Shown here in pieces: positions 31,846 to 40,524 of a stretch of DNA of 64,000 nucleotides. The notes below the pieces were generated by a model that saw nothing but the letters and a program-made list of their open reading frames with translations, made no database searches and was not told the origin of the DNA. How positions within the stretch are numbered: position 1 is the first letter of the stretch; the number at the start of each line of letters is the position of its first letter. The DNA is from Raineyella sp964528755. GTDB taxonomy: Bacteria; Actinomycetota; Actinomycetes; Propionibacteriales; Propionibacteriaceae. Made by a program: the position numbers and the translations under genes. The DNA is taken from positions 50,677 to 114,676 of the forward strand of contig CAZGWN010000002.1 in NCBI GenBank assembly GCA_964528755.1, given 5' to 3'.

Positions 31846-32388
31846 TCACAGTCCGGCACATGTGCTGGTCAGCGCCAGCTCGTGGGAACTGCCGTCCGCG
31901 GCGTCCGTCACCGCACCTCGCACGCTGAAGGTGGCGCCGTCGCGGGTGGCGGCGAGCGTGGATCCGTCCAGGCCCTCCGCGCCGGTCAGCGGTGCGGCGT
32001 CCGGGCGGAGCACGACCGCACTGACCACGGTCGGCGCGGAGGCGTCGGTCAGCACGATGTCCACCCCGGTCCTGCCCTCGGTATCACGCATCGACAGCCG
32101 GATCGTCGGGTCGTCGGTCGATTCGTCGAGGGCCTTGGCGCACTGGGGCTCGCCGGTGTCCAGTGCGGTCCCGTCGACGGTGACGGCGCCGTCGGCGTCC
32201 GTGTAGCTGCCGCCACCTCCGGTGATGACCCGGACGGCGCTCTCCTCCTGCGGCTCGACGTCCGGCCGGGGAGTGGATGCCGTGGTCCCGGAGCAGGCCG
32301 CCAGCAGTGGCACGATCAGGATCAGCGCCGTGGCAGGACGCCCGGCCCGGTGGGCGCGGTGGGGCGGGCGGGAAGGGGACGGGACCAC
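31846..32388 (-). CDS. lipoprotein, LpqH (19-kDa antigen)-like
   Basis: Secreted lipoprotein of 180 residues: basic N-terminus, hydrophobic core ATALILIVPLLAAC with lipobox Cys about 32, then a Ser/Thr/Pro-rich stretch. The mature part (ITGGGGSYTDADGAVTVDGTALDTGEPQCAKALDE ... THSTC-like end) resembles the mycobacterial 19-kDa LpqH family, with two cysteines in the mature part that could pair. Function unknown. GTG start. Convergent with cysE. Confidence 0.72.
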   Translation of the reverse strand: MVPSPSRPPHRAHRAGRPATALILIVPLLAACSGTTASTPRPDVEPQEESAVRVITGGGGSYTDADGAVTVDGTALDTGEPQCAKALDESTDDPTIRLSMRDTEGRTGVDIVLTDASAPTVVSAVVLRPDAAPLTGAEGLDGSTLAATRDGATFSVRGAVTDAADGSSHELALTSTCAGL

Positions 32389-32410
32389 GGTTCCTCCACT
32401 GGTCGACTGC

Positions 32411-32457
32411 GCGATGAGGGATCATCGCTCCCGACACTACGGTCGCTCCCGACACTA
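32411..32457. repeat. hairpin plus 18-bp tandem repeat upstream of the lipoprotein gene
   Basis: A perfect inverted repeat GCGATGA-GGGA-TCATCGC (32411-32428) is followed by two copies of TCGCTCCCGACACTA (32425-32439 and 32443-32457), an 18-base period. All lie within 70 bases upstream of the lipoprotein gene (minus strand), a typical place for an operator. No gene is supported in 32389-32603. Confidence 0.5.
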
Positions 32458-32603
32458 TGAGGAAAGTCGTGGCGAGGGAAGCCGGGCGGGCAGGTCCTCG
32501 ACCCGGTCAGGGCCGTCCTGCCCGAGGCGACCCGGGCGGCGGCCGCGCGCGACCTCGTACGGTTGCGCCGCGGCAGCCACGCCGCCACGGGTAGCCTGTT
32601 GCC

Positions 32604-33890
32604 ATGTCCCAGGAGCATCCGGCCGGCCCGTCCAGTCCGATCAGGGCATGGTCCGGACCCCTGTGGGGCACGAGCGCGAGAACCTGCCCACCGGTGAGCG
32701 ACGGCGCGTGCGACGTCCTCGTCGTCGGTGCCGGGATCGTCGGCCTGACCACGGCGCTGGCCGCGGCCCGCGCCGGTGCGTCGGTGATCGTCACCGACCG
32801 GGCCCGGCTGGGCGCGGGGACCAGCGCATCCACCACCGGCGTCGCATCGGTGTTGCACGGGACGGCGTGCCAGGAGATCCTCTCCGCCCACGGCCTCGAT
32901 GCGGTCACCGGCTACCTGGACGACCTGGGCCGGGCGATGACCTTCATCCGCGCGGAGGTCACGGCGGGCGGCGTACCGGCCCGGGAGCTTCCGTGTCTGG
33001 CGGCGGTCGAGGACGGCCACCATGCGCACTTCCTGCAGCGGGAGCGGGCGGCGATGCGCCCGGCCGGGATCAACCCCGAGGTCGACGACGTCCCGCGGTT
33101 GCCGTTCCCGACCCGCCCCGCGATCAGCGTGCCGGGCGGGGTGGCGCTCGACCCGCGCCAGTACGTGGAGGCGCTCGGCCGGGCGGTGGTCGCCACCGGC
33201 TCCCTGCTGTTCGAGGGCAGCACCCTGGACCGGCTCGACCGCGGCCGCCCGGTGAGCGCACACTTCACCGGCACCGACGAGTCCGGTCGGCAGGTCGGCG
33301 CCACCGTACGGGCGGGGTCGGTGGTGCTGGCCACCGGCGCGCCGCATCCCGACCCCGCCCTCATCGGCGCCCGTCTGGTGCCCGTGCGGGTGCAGGCCAT
33401 CGCCGCCAACGGTCTTGACCTGACCGGCGCCTGGCGCCTCGTCGACGATCCGGACCGGCCCATCGAGCTGCGGCCCGGTCACCGACCCGGGCAGGTGGTG
33501 GTCGCCGGGGCGGCACGTCCGCCCGGGTCCTTGCGTGTCCCGGGTCGACCCGGCCCGGACCCGGCCGACGAGTTGACGGCCTGGGTGGCCGGCCACCTGC
33601 CCGGACTCGAGGTCACCCACCGGTGGTCGTACGACGCCTGGCGCAGCTACGACGGGTTGCCGCTGGTCGGTGAGCTGGGCATGGCCCTGCCCGGGGTGTA
33701 CGTCGCGACGGGCTTCGGTGACGACCACACCGCCCTGGCCACCGCCGGGGCCCTCCAACTGGCCGACCATCTCGTCGGCGGTGATCCGCGGCTGCCGTGG
33801 AGCCCGGTCCATCCGCGCGGGCCGGTCGGCGCCCAATTGCGCGGTCTGTCCCGGGCCCTCGGCTCCCGGTGGGTCAGATCCAGCTGGTGA
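32604..33890 (+). CDS. FAD-dependent oxidoreductase (DAO family)
   Basis: Flavoprotein of 428 residues. FAD-binding VLVVGAGIVGLTTALAAARAGASVIVTDR near the N-terminus after a 30-residue leader, TSASTTGVASVLHG, and C-terminal GLPLVGELGMALPGVYVATGFGDDHTALATAGALQLADHL, which is the usual glycine-rich C-terminal FAD contact. No Rieske domain is attached. Substrate not identifiable. Its 3' end overlaps the convergent pmt gene by 17 bases. Confidence 0.82.
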   Translation: MSQEHPAGPSSPIRAWSGPLWGTSARTCPPVSDGACDVLVVGAGIVGLTTALAAARAGASVIVTDRARLGAGTSASTTGVASVLHGTACQEILSAHGLDAVTGYLDDLGRAMTFIRAEVTAGGVPARELPCLAAVEDGHHAHFLQRERAAMRPAGINPEVDDVPRLPFPTRPAISVPGGVALDPRQYVEALGRAVVATGSLLFEGSTLDRLDRGRPVSAHFTGTDESGRQVGATVRAGSVVLATGAPHPDPALIGARLVPVRVQAIAANGLDLTGAWRLVDDPDRPIELRPGHRPGQVVVAGAARPPGSLRVPGRPGPDPADELTAWVAGHLPGLEVTHRWSYDAWRSYDGLPLVGELGMALPGVYVATGFGDDHTALATAGALQLADHLVGGDPRLPWSPVHPRGPVGAQLRGLSRALGSRWVRSSW

Positions 33891-35490
33891 ACCACATCCG
33901 CTCGTACCACGAGGAGTGCAGCAGCACCTCGTCGGTGTAGATCGGATAGAACCAGGCGAAGTTGATCACCACCAGGGCGACGTACGTCCCGACGATCACC
34001 GCCCCGATCATCCGCCGGCGCCCGCCGTCGGCCGGCCCGAGGATCTTGCCCAGGCACAGGGCCAGCGCGATGACGGTGAACGGCACGATGCAGATCGCGT
34101 AGAAGGCGAACAGCGGCCGGTCGGTGTACTGGAACCACGGCAGCCACATCGTCAGCGCGCCGACCACCGGCACGGAGAACCGCCAGTCGCGCAGCGCGAG
34201 CCAGAACCCGATGGCGGCCACCAGCGCGATCGCCGCACCCCACCACAGCAGCGGGGTGCCCATCGAGGTGATCACCCGCAGACACTCCTCCCCGGCGTCG
34301 GCGGGACAGCCGTCGGTGCCCGGGGCGATGCCGTTCACCGAGTCCATCGCGGTCGGACGCTGCAGGATCAGCCACCCCCACGGATCGGCGGCGTACGGAT
34401 GGGTCGCGTTCCTGATGTATTCGCCGGTGTGGAAGGCGTAGATGTCGCGATGGAAGGCGACCAGCGAGGCGAAGGCGTGCGGCAGCATCCGCGACAGCGG
34501 CGCATCGGGATGGTCGATCGCCCAACTGCGGTCCCACCCGCCGGTGGAGACCAGCCAGCGGGTCCACGTGGCAACGTACGTCACCGCAGCGACCACGACG
34601 AGGTGGACGAAGGCGACCACCCCGTCGGGCAGCAGGCTGATCAGCGCCGGACGCCGCGCCCCCGCGATCCGGCGCGCCCCGATGTCCCAGGCCAGCCCGA
34701 GCAGGGCGAACCCGGCCAGCGCGTAGATGCTGTTCCACTTCGTGCCGATGGACAGCCCGAACAGCACCCCGGCGAGGATCCGCCACGGCCGCCACCACCA
34801 GATCGGTCCCTGGGCGCCGCCGAGCGATTCCTTCCCGGAGGCCTCCAGACGGTCGGCCAGCCGACCGCGGAACCAGTCGCGGTCGCGGACCAGCGCGGCG
34901 ACGGCGGCGACGAGGAAGGCCGACTGGAAGATGTCCAACAGGGCCAGTCGGCTCATGGTGAACTCGAGCCCGTCGACGGTGAGCAGGATGCCGGTCAGCG
35001 CGGCGACGAGATTGGACCGCGACAACCGGCGCGCCAGCAGCATCGACGCCCCGATCAGCACCGTGCCGAACACGGCCGGCATCACCCGCCAGCCGAAGGA
35101 GTTCATCCCGAACATCCACTCGCCCAGGCCGATCAGCAACTTGCCCACCGGCGGATGGACGACGAACGCGGCCCCGTCGGTCATCTGGTCGATGTTGCCG
35201 GCGACGATCTGGTCGTTGGCGTCCTCGGCCCAGTTGCGTTCGTAGCCGAAGTGGAGCACCGACCAGGCGTCCTTGGCGTAGTACGTCTCGTCGAAGACGA
35301 GCTTGTCGGGGTATCCGAGCCCCCACAGGCGCAGCAGCAGGGCGAGCCCGCAGATGAGCAGCACGAGTCCCCAGCCGACCGACGCGCTGGGCATCGGGGG
35401 GCGGAGGCGCTGCAGGATCGACGGTCCGCGACGGAACGTCTCCCCGGTGGCAGACTCGGGCACGGCGCGCGGATCGCTCAGCAGAGGCAC
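33874..35490 (-). CDS. pmt: dolichyl-phosphate-mannose--protein mannosyltransferase (Pmt)
   Basis: Polytopic membrane GT39 enzyme of 538 residues that O-mannosylates exported proteins, as Rv1002c does in mycobacteria. Signature near the N-terminus: YPDKLVFDETYYAKDAWSVLHFGYERNW (Asp-Glu catalytic pair), then FVVHPPVGKLLIGLGEWMFG, followed by about ten membrane segments. GTG start at 35490. Divergent from rsmI, the same arrangement as in M. tuberculosis. O-mannosylation targets would be secreted proteins and lipoproteins. Confidence 0.93.
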   Translation of the reverse strand: MPLLSDPRAVPESATGETFRRGPSILQRLRPPMPSASVGWGLVLLICGLALLLRLWGLGYPDKLVFDETYYAKDAWSVLHFGYERNWAEDANDQIVAGNIDQMTDGAAFVVHPPVGKLLIGLGEWMFGMNSFGWRVMPAVFGTVLIGASMLLARRLSRSNLVAALTGILLTVDGLEFTMSRLALLDIFQSAFLVAAVAALVRDRDWFRGRLADRLEASGKESLGGAQGPIWWWRPWRILAGVLFGLSIGTKWNSIYALAGFALLGLAWDIGARRIAGARRPALISLLPDGVVAFVHLVVVAAVTYVATWTRWLVSTGGWDRSWAIDHPDAPLSRMLPHAFASLVAFHRDIYAFHTGEYIRNATHPYAADPWGWLILQRPTAMDSVNGIAPGTDGCPADAGEECLRVITSMGTPLLWWGAAIALVAAIGFWLALRDWRFSVPVVGALTMWLPWFQYTDRPLFAFYAICIVPFTVIALALCLGKILGPADGGRRRMIGAVIVGTYVALVVINFAWFYPIYTDEVLLHSSWYERMWFTSWI

Positions 35491-35529
35491 GTGCCCATCG
35501 TAGGGACCGGTCCGATGAGGGGAGACGAC

Positions 35530-36393
35530 GTGGTGGACACGGGTGCGGCGGCGACGGCTCCTGCCGCGGGGGTGCTGGTCCTGGCCGGTACGCCGATCGG
35601 CGACGTCGACTCGGTGTCGCCGGCCCTGCGCCGGGCCCTGGCCGACGCCGACGTCGTGGCCGCCGAGGACACCCGCCGCTTCCACGACCTGCTGCGCCGG
35701 GCCGGGATCACCACCTCGGCACGGGTGGTGTCCTACTTCGAGGGCAACGAGTCCGCCCGGACCGGTGGCCTGGTCGAGGACCTGTTGGCGGGGCGTACGG
35801 TGCTGGTCGCCACCGACGCGGGGATGCCGTCGGTGTCCGACCCCGGCTACCGGCTGGTCCGGGCCGCGATCGACGCCGGCGTGCGGGTGACCGCGGTCCC
35901 CGGACCGTCGGCCGTGCTCACCGCGCTGGCGGTGTCGGGCCTGCCGGTGGACCGGTTCTGCTTCGAGGGGTTCGCGCCGCGGCGCCCCGGGGAGCGGCGA
36001 CGCCGGCTCGCCGCACTGGCCGACGAGCCCCGGACCATGGTGTTCTTCGAGGCCCCGCACCGGCTGGCGGATTTCCTCGTCGATGCGGTCGCCGCGTTCG
36101 GCCCGGACCGGCCCGCCGCGGTGTGCCGCGAGCTGACCAAGACCTATGAGGAGGTGGTCCGCGGGCCGCTGGCCGAGTTGGCCGAGTGGGCCGTCGAGGG
36201 CGCCCGCGGTGAGATCACCGTGGTGATCGCCGGGGCGCCCGACCGGCCGGTCGACCGGGCGGCGGCGCTCGCGCGGGTGCGGGCCCTCCGCGACGCCGGG
36301 ACCCGACTCAAGGACGCGGCCAAACAGGTCGCCGCCGAGACCGGGTTGAGCAGCAAGGAGCTGTACGCCGCTGTCGTGGATGACCGGGGCTGA
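35530..36393 (+). CDS. rsmI: 16S rRNA (cytidine-1402 2'-O)-methyltransferase
   Basis: SAM-dependent tetrapyrrole-methylase-fold enzyme of about 287 residues. Motifs: LVLAGTPIGDVDSVSPALRRAL (usual TPIGN has Asp here), AAEDTRRFHDLLRRAGI, VATDAGMPSVSDPGYRLVRAA, VPGPSAVLTALAVSGLP, FEAPHRL, CRELTKTYEEVVRG and GEITVVI. GTG at 35530 has AGGGGAG five bases upstream; an ATG at 35515 without a good site is the alternative. Divergent from pmt. Confidence 0.95.
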   Translation: MVDTGAAATAPAAGVLVLAGTPIGDVDSVSPALRRALADADVVAAEDTRRFHDLLRRAGITTSARVVSYFEGNESARTGGLVEDLLAGRTVLVATDAGMPSVSDPGYRLVRAAIDAGVRVTAVPGPSAVLTALAVSGLPVDRFCFEGFAPRRPGERRRRLAALADEPRTMVFFEAPHRLADFLVDAVAAFGPDRPAAVCRELTKTYEEVVRGPLAELAEWAVEGARGEITVVIAGAPDRPVDRAAALARVRALRDAGTRLKDAAKQVAAETGLSSKELYAAVVDDRG

Positions 36394-36396
36394 CCG

Positions 36397-36873
36397 TCAC
36401 CTCGGCCGGGGCCGGTGGAGCAGACGGGTGACCGACAGGCGGTCGGCGGCGGCCGGGCAGGCGAGCACGAGGGCCGCCAGGCCCAGCATGACCGGGTACT
36501 GGACGATCAGCTGGTCCGAACTCCAGTAGAAGGTCAACGTGCCGAGCGCGACGAGTGCTGTGATCCGGCTCCACAGGCCGACGATCAGGGCCAGTCCCAG
36601 CGCGGTTTCCAGCAGCGGGACCGCGACCCCGAACAGGTCGGGCAGGCGGCCGAGGACCCCGTCGGCGAAGACCCTGAACGCGTCCGGAACCCGGGGGTTC
36701 GATCGTGCGCCGTCGACGATGATGAGAATGTCGGCCCGCCCGAAGCCGGCCCGGTACTTCACCACACCCTCGATCAGCCACAGCACTCCCAGGGCCACCC
36801 GGACCAGGCCGGCCGGGACCGCCGCGGCGAGCGGGACCCGACCGGCCCGACCGGTCATGGCGGAGTCGGTCAT
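36397..36873 (-). CDS. DoxX-family membrane protein
   Basis: Small membrane protein of 158 residues with four hydrophobic segments: LVRVALGVLWLIEGVVKY, LFGVAVPLLETALGLALIVGLW, TALVALGTLTFYWS and YPVMLGLAALVLACPAAADRLS. The pattern and the conserved E(G)xxK after TM1 match DoxX/DoxD-like proteins, often linked to redox or oxidative-stress functions. Overlaps the DM13 lipoprotein gene by four bases (ATGA), so the two are co-translated. Convergent with rsmI (three-base gap). Confidence 0.82.
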   Translation of the reverse strand: MTDSAMTGRAGRVPLAAAVPAGLVRVALGVLWLIEGVVKYRAGFGRADILIIVDGARSNPRVPDAFRVFADGVLGRLPDLFGVAVPLLETALGLALIVGLWSRITALVALGTLTFYWSSDQLIVQYPVMLGLAALVLACPAAADRLSVTRLLHRPRPR

Positions 36874-37355
36874 GAGAGTGTTGCGGCCCCGAAGACCGCC
36901 TTGGCCTTGTCGCAGTGGATCACGACGGTGGTGTAGCCCGAGGCATCCACCCCGGACAGCGTGAAGGTCTGGGAAGCCGCGGAGAAGTCGATCCTGCCGA
37001 GTTCCTTGCCCGAGGCGATGTCGCTCTCCTGGTCACCGTTGGTGAGGTAGATGTGCAGATCGGGGCCCTCGTCGGAGGAGAAGCCGGACAACACGACCTC
37101 GTCCGATCCGACCTCGGCGGTGCCGGACACCGTCTTGTCGTTGCGTCCCTCGAAGGTGCCGGTACGGGTGGCGTCGGTCATTGCCGGGGCCGAGGTGGCC
37201 GCCGGGGCGGAGGTCGTGGCCGCGGGGGCGGCGCCGGCCGAACTGTCGGTGGAGGCGGTGGAGCATCCGGCCAGTGCCAGGACGAGGACGGCGCCGACGG
37301 CGCCGACGGCGCCGAGCGTACGGGCGAGACGGCGGGGGAGGATGGTGATGCGCAT
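36870..37355 (-). CDS. DM13-domain lipoprotein
   Basis: Lipoprotein of 161 residues. Signal GAVGAVGAVLVLALAGC gives a lipid-anchored Cys about 31, followed by an Ala/Ser/Thr-rich linker and a DM13 domain (about 65-161): TGTFEGRNDKTVSGTAEVG, SSDEGPDLHIYLTNGD, and VVIHCDKAKAVFGAATL with the conserved near-C-terminal Cys. DM13 domains are proposed to take part in extracytoplasmic electron transfer. Paired with DoxX and opposite a two-component system. Confidence 0.85.
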   Translation of the reverse strand: MRITILPRRLARTLGAVGAVGAVLVLALAGCSTASTDSSAGAAPAATTSAPAATSAPAMTDATRTGTFEGRNDKTVSGTAEVGSDEVVLSGFSSDEGPDLHIYLTNGDQESDIASGKELGRIDFSAASQTFTLSGVDASGYTTVVIHCDKAKAVFGAATLS

Positions 37356-37518
37356 GGGAGCACTCCTGGGTCGGTGTGGGTGGGCTCGGGCACAGGTGCG
37401 CCCGACACCCCCGACGCTAGGAAGACGCTGCCTTCTCGCGGCCGGTTATGACAGGACCGTAAGAACCTGCCCGCCCGCGGACCCCGGCCCGCGGGGGTGG
37501 CCCGGCTAGCATCGGTAC

Positions 37519-38232
37519 GTGGACGGAGCCATCACGTCACCGCCCGGCTGCCGGGTCGTCCTGGTGGAGGACGACCCGACGGTGCTGCGGGTCGTGGCGG
37601 ACTATTTGCGCGCCCGCGGCTTCCAGGTCGAGCCCTACGCCGACGGCACCGACGCAAGCGAGGCGCTGCGGGCCGGGACCCCCGATCTGGTCATCCTCGA
37701 CCGGATCCTGCCCGGTGTCACCGGCGACGAGTTGTGTGCCCAGATCCGTGCCACCTCCACCGTCCCGGTGATCATGCTCACCGCGCTGGATTCGGTCCCG
37801 GCCCGGATCGGCGGCCTGGAGCGGGGCGCCGACGACTACATCCCCAAACCGTTCTCCCTGCGCGAGCTGCTGCTCCGGATGAACGGGCTGCTGCGGCGTG
37901 CCCGCGGCGAGGCGGCGTCGCTGTCGGCCTTCCGGGTGGGCCCGTTCCGGGTCGATCCGGTCGTCCGGTCGATCAGCCGGGAGGGTCGGGTCATCGCGCT
38001 GACCGGCCGGGAGTACGAACTGTTCGTCTACCTGCTGAAGAACCCCGAGCGGGTCCTGTCGCGCCGCGAGATCCTCACCGACGTGTGGGGATGGAGTGCC
38101 GGCGACGCATCGACGGTCACCGTGCACGTACGCCGGCTGCGGCAGAAGATCGAACACGATCCCGCCGACCCGCAGTTCCTGCTCACCGAGTGGGGCGCCG
38201 GCTATCGGTTCACCGTCCGGGGTGGGACATGA
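37519..38232 (+). CDS. two-component response regulator, OmpR/PhoB family
   Basis: Regulator of 237 residues. Receiver domain: acidic pair VLVEDDPT, phospho-acceptor Asp in LVILDRILPG (about 61), Thr/Ala in MLTALD, Lys in IPKPFSL. C-terminal winged helix: IALTGREYELFVYLLKNPERVLSRREILTDVWG and STVTVHVRRLRQKIE. GTG start at 37519. Followed by its kinase gene with an ATGA overlap. Divergent from the DM13/DoxX pair, which is a plausible target. Confidence 0.94.
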   Translation: MDGAITSPPGCRVVLVEDDPTVLRVVADYLRARGFQVEPYADGTDASEALRAGTPDLVILDRILPGVTGDELCAQIRATSTVPVIMLTALDSVPARIGGLERGADDYIPKPFSLRELLLRMNGLLRRARGEAASLSAFRVGPFRVDPVVRSISREGRVIALTGREYELFVYLLKNPERVLSRREILTDVWGWSAGDASTVTVHVRRLRQKIEHDPADPQFLLTEWGAGYRFTVRGGT

Positions 38233-39398
38233 TGCTGGCGTTGCGCGACCTGGTCCTGATCGGGCTCACCGCCCTGGGCTGCACGGCGGCGGTGACGCTC
38301 CTGGCCTGGGCCGTCCTGCGGATCGGACGTCCGGTCTCGCTGGGTCGCCAACAGGTCGTCCTGGTCGGCGCGAGCCTGGGCTCGGTCGTGGTGTCCACGC
38401 TGGTGATCGCCGCCGAGATGTACCTGTCGCAGCACGACCTGACCGTGCTCGTCTGGGTGGTGGCCGTCTCGACGGTGTTCGGCCTGGCCGCCGCCCGGCT
38501 CACCGCCGGCGCCGCGCACCGCGCCATGGGCCGGCTCGGGGAGTCCGTCCGGCAGGTGGGTGAGGGCGGGGTCGTACGTCCCCGCGGGGCCGGATGGCGC
38601 GAACTGGACGAGCTGGAGGAGCAGCTCGCCGATGCCTCGGAGAAGCTGGCCCGGGCCCGGGCCGAGGTGGCACGCCTGGAGACGTCGCGGCGCCGGCTGG
38701 TGGCCTGGGTGTCCCACGACCTGCGGACGCCGCTGACCGGGATGCGTGTGATGGCCGAGGCCCTGGAGGACGGGATGGCCGACGACCCGCAGGGGTACAC
38801 CCGCCAGATCCGCCACCAGGTCGACCGGGTCAACCACATGGTGGAGGACCTGTTCGAACTGTCGACCATCGACAGCGGCACGCTGCGGCTGCGGCCCGAG
38901 CCGGTGGTGCTGGTCGACATCGCCTCCGACGCGGTCGCCGACGTCCGGCCTCTCGCCGCACTGCGTGGGATCCGGATCACCCCGGGCGCGATCACCGGCG
39001 ACCTGGTGCTGGCCGATCCGCAGGCGCTGACCCGGGTGATCACGAACCTGCTGACCAACAGCGTCCGCTACGCCCCGGCGGAGTCGGAGGTCCGGGTGAG
39101 CGCGCAGGCCCTCGACACGGCGCGGGTGATGCTGAGCGTGACCGACCAGGGCCCGGGGGTGCCCCGCACCGACCTGGCCCGGATGTTCGATGTCGGCTGG
39201 CGGGCCGACCCCGCGCGAGGGGATGGGTCGGCGCCGGCCGTCCCCGCCCGTACGGAGGCGCCGGTGGTGTCGGGGGCGGGCCTGGGCCTGGCCATCGTCC
39301 GTGGCATCGTCGAGGCCCACGGTGGCGAGGTTCGGGCCGGGCACGTGCCCGAGGGGTTCCGGATGGACGTCGTGCTGCCGCGGGCGGTCGCGGGGTGA
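38229..39398 (+). CDS. two-component sensor histidine kinase
   Basis: Membrane kinase of 389 residues: two membrane segments (LVLIGLTALGCTAAVTLLAWAVL; LTVLVWVVAVSTVFGLAAARL) with hardly any external loop, a HAMP-like linker, a coiled coil (LDELEEQLADASEKLARARAEVARLE), H-box VAWVSHDLRTPLTGMR and ATPase boxes (NLLTNSVRYAP, DQGPGVP, GAGLGLAIVRGIVEAHGG). The short outer part suggests a signal sensed in or at the membrane. An Ala/Pro-rich loop is inserted before the G box. Confidence 0.93.
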   Translation: MMLALRDLVLIGLTALGCTAAVTLLAWAVLRIGRPVSLGRQQVVLVGASLGSVVVSTLVIAAEMYLSQHDLTVLVWVVAVSTVFGLAAARLTAGAAHRAMGRLGESVRQVGEGGVVRPRGAGWRELDELEEQLADASEKLARARAEVARLETSRRRLVAWVSHDLRTPLTGMRVMAEALEDGMADDPQGYTRQIRHQVDRVNHMVEDLFELSTIDSGTLRLRPEPVVLVDIASDAVADVRPLAALRGIRITPGAITGDLVLADPQALTRVITNLLTNSVRYAPAESEVRVSAQALDTARVMLSVTDQGPGVPRTDLARMFDVGWRADPARGDGSAPAVPARTEAPVVSGAGLGLAIVRGIVEAHGGEVRAGHVPEGFRMDVVLPRAVAG

Positions 39399-39479
39399 TG
39401 GGCGCGACTCCGCCGCGCCGTCCTCGACGACCACCGTCCGGCGCTCGGAACGTCGGAATCAGGACACTAGGATGCCGCT

Positions 39480-40394
39480 GTGAAGGACACCCCGGCCCCC
39501 CTGCCCGAGCCCCTCCCGGCCGCGGTGACCGACTCGCACACCCACCTCGACACCACCGCCGAGTACACCCGGCTCGACGTTGCCGACCTGCTCGACCGGG
39601 CCGCCGCGGTCGGCGTCACCCGTGTGGTCCAGATCGGCTGCGACGTTCCCAGTTCGGAGTGGGCGCTCGACCTGGCGGCCGCCGAACCGTCCGTGGTCGC
39701 CGCGGTCGCCATCCACCCCAACGACGCGGCGCGTCTGGTCGCCGAACACGGCCGCGGCGGGCTCGACCGCGCGCTGGCCGACATCGACCGGCTCGCCGGC
39801 GATCCCCGCCCCGACGTGGTCCGGGCGGTGGGGGAGACCGGACTGGACTTCTACCGCACCCCCGACGCCGGGGGCCGGCAGGTGCAACGCGAGTCGTTCG
39901 CGGCGCACCTGGGCATCGCTGCCGACCACGACCTGGCGGTGTCCATCCACGATCGCGACGCGCACCGCGAGGTCCTCGACGTGCTGCGCGGCGAACCCGG
40001 GCCCGACCGGGTGGTCATGCACTGCTTCTCCGGCGACGCCGACATCGCTCGCGCCTTCCTCGACCGGGGCGCCTGGCTGTCGTGGCCCGGGACGATCACC
40101 TTCGGCGCGAACGAGGCGCTGCGGGAGGCGTTCGACCTCACGCCGCTGGATCGGATGCTCGTCGAGACCGACGCCCCGTTCCTCACCCCGGTGCCGCGAC
40201 GGGGCTGGCCCAATGCGTCCTACCTGCTCCCCCACACCGTCCGCTTCCTGGCGCAACGGCGCGGCGTCGACGTGGCCGACCTGTGCGCCCGGCTGGTCGT
40301 CAACACCGCCGAGGCGTACGGAGGCGGCTGGGCGGGGCGTCCGGTCCCGCCTGCGGGGGATGACCGGCCGGTGCGGAGCGCCGCCGAGGACTGA
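39480..40394 (+). CDS. tatD: TatD-family metal-dependent hydrolase/DNase
   Basis: TIM-barrel hydrolase of 304 residues. Metal-binding residues: VTDSHTHLD, AVGETGLDFYR, VSIHDRDAH, VMHCFSGDADIAR and LVETDAPFLTP. Precedes rpf-rsmA-ispE, the conserved actinobacterial order (Rv1008-Rv1011). GTG start at 39480. Short extra C-terminal tail after AEAYGG. Role in DNA repair or RNA/D-Tyr-tRNA quality control is known only at family level. Confidence 0.94.
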   Translation: MKDTPAPLPEPLPAAVTDSHTHLDTTAEYTRLDVADLLDRAAAVGVTRVVQIGCDVPSSEWALDLAAAEPSVVAAVAIHPNDAARLVAEHGRGGLDRALADIDRLAGDPRPDVVRAVGETGLDFYRTPDAGGRQVQRESFAAHLGIAADHDLAVSIHDRDAHREVLDVLRGEPGPDRVVMHCFSGDADIARAFLDRGAWLSWPGTITFGANEALREAFDLTPLDRMLVETDAPFLTPVPRRGWPNASYLLPHTVRFLAQRRGVDVADLCARLVVNTAEAYGGGWAGRPVPPAGDDRPVRSAAED

Positions 40395-40413
40395 GGGTCC
40401 GATCGGCCGATTT

Positions 40414-40450
40414 GGTCACGAAATGGTCAAGGCGTTATGGTTTCGTGACC
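40414..40450. promoter_or_regulatory. 10-bp-arm inverted repeat upstream of rpf
   Basis: GGTCACGAAA (40414-40423) and TTTCGTGACC (40441-40450) are perfect inverted repeats with a 17-base loop, between tatD and rpf. GTGAC-type half sites repeat at 40445 and 40469. It could be a tatD terminator, an operator, or a leader structure; no clear c-di-AMP riboswitch signature is seen. Confidence 0.45.
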
Positions 40451-40524
40451 TTGCAGTCAGCTGTGACGATCCTGATCTCCGGCTGTGAGGCAACCTTGTA
40501 CCCTCACGCCAGGAGTTCCACCTC

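Noticed and set aside
40395..40524. c-di-AMP (ydaO) riboswitch before rpf
   Set aside because: The gap is about 130 bases and I could not recognise the conserved ydaO core; only an inverted repeat is seen.
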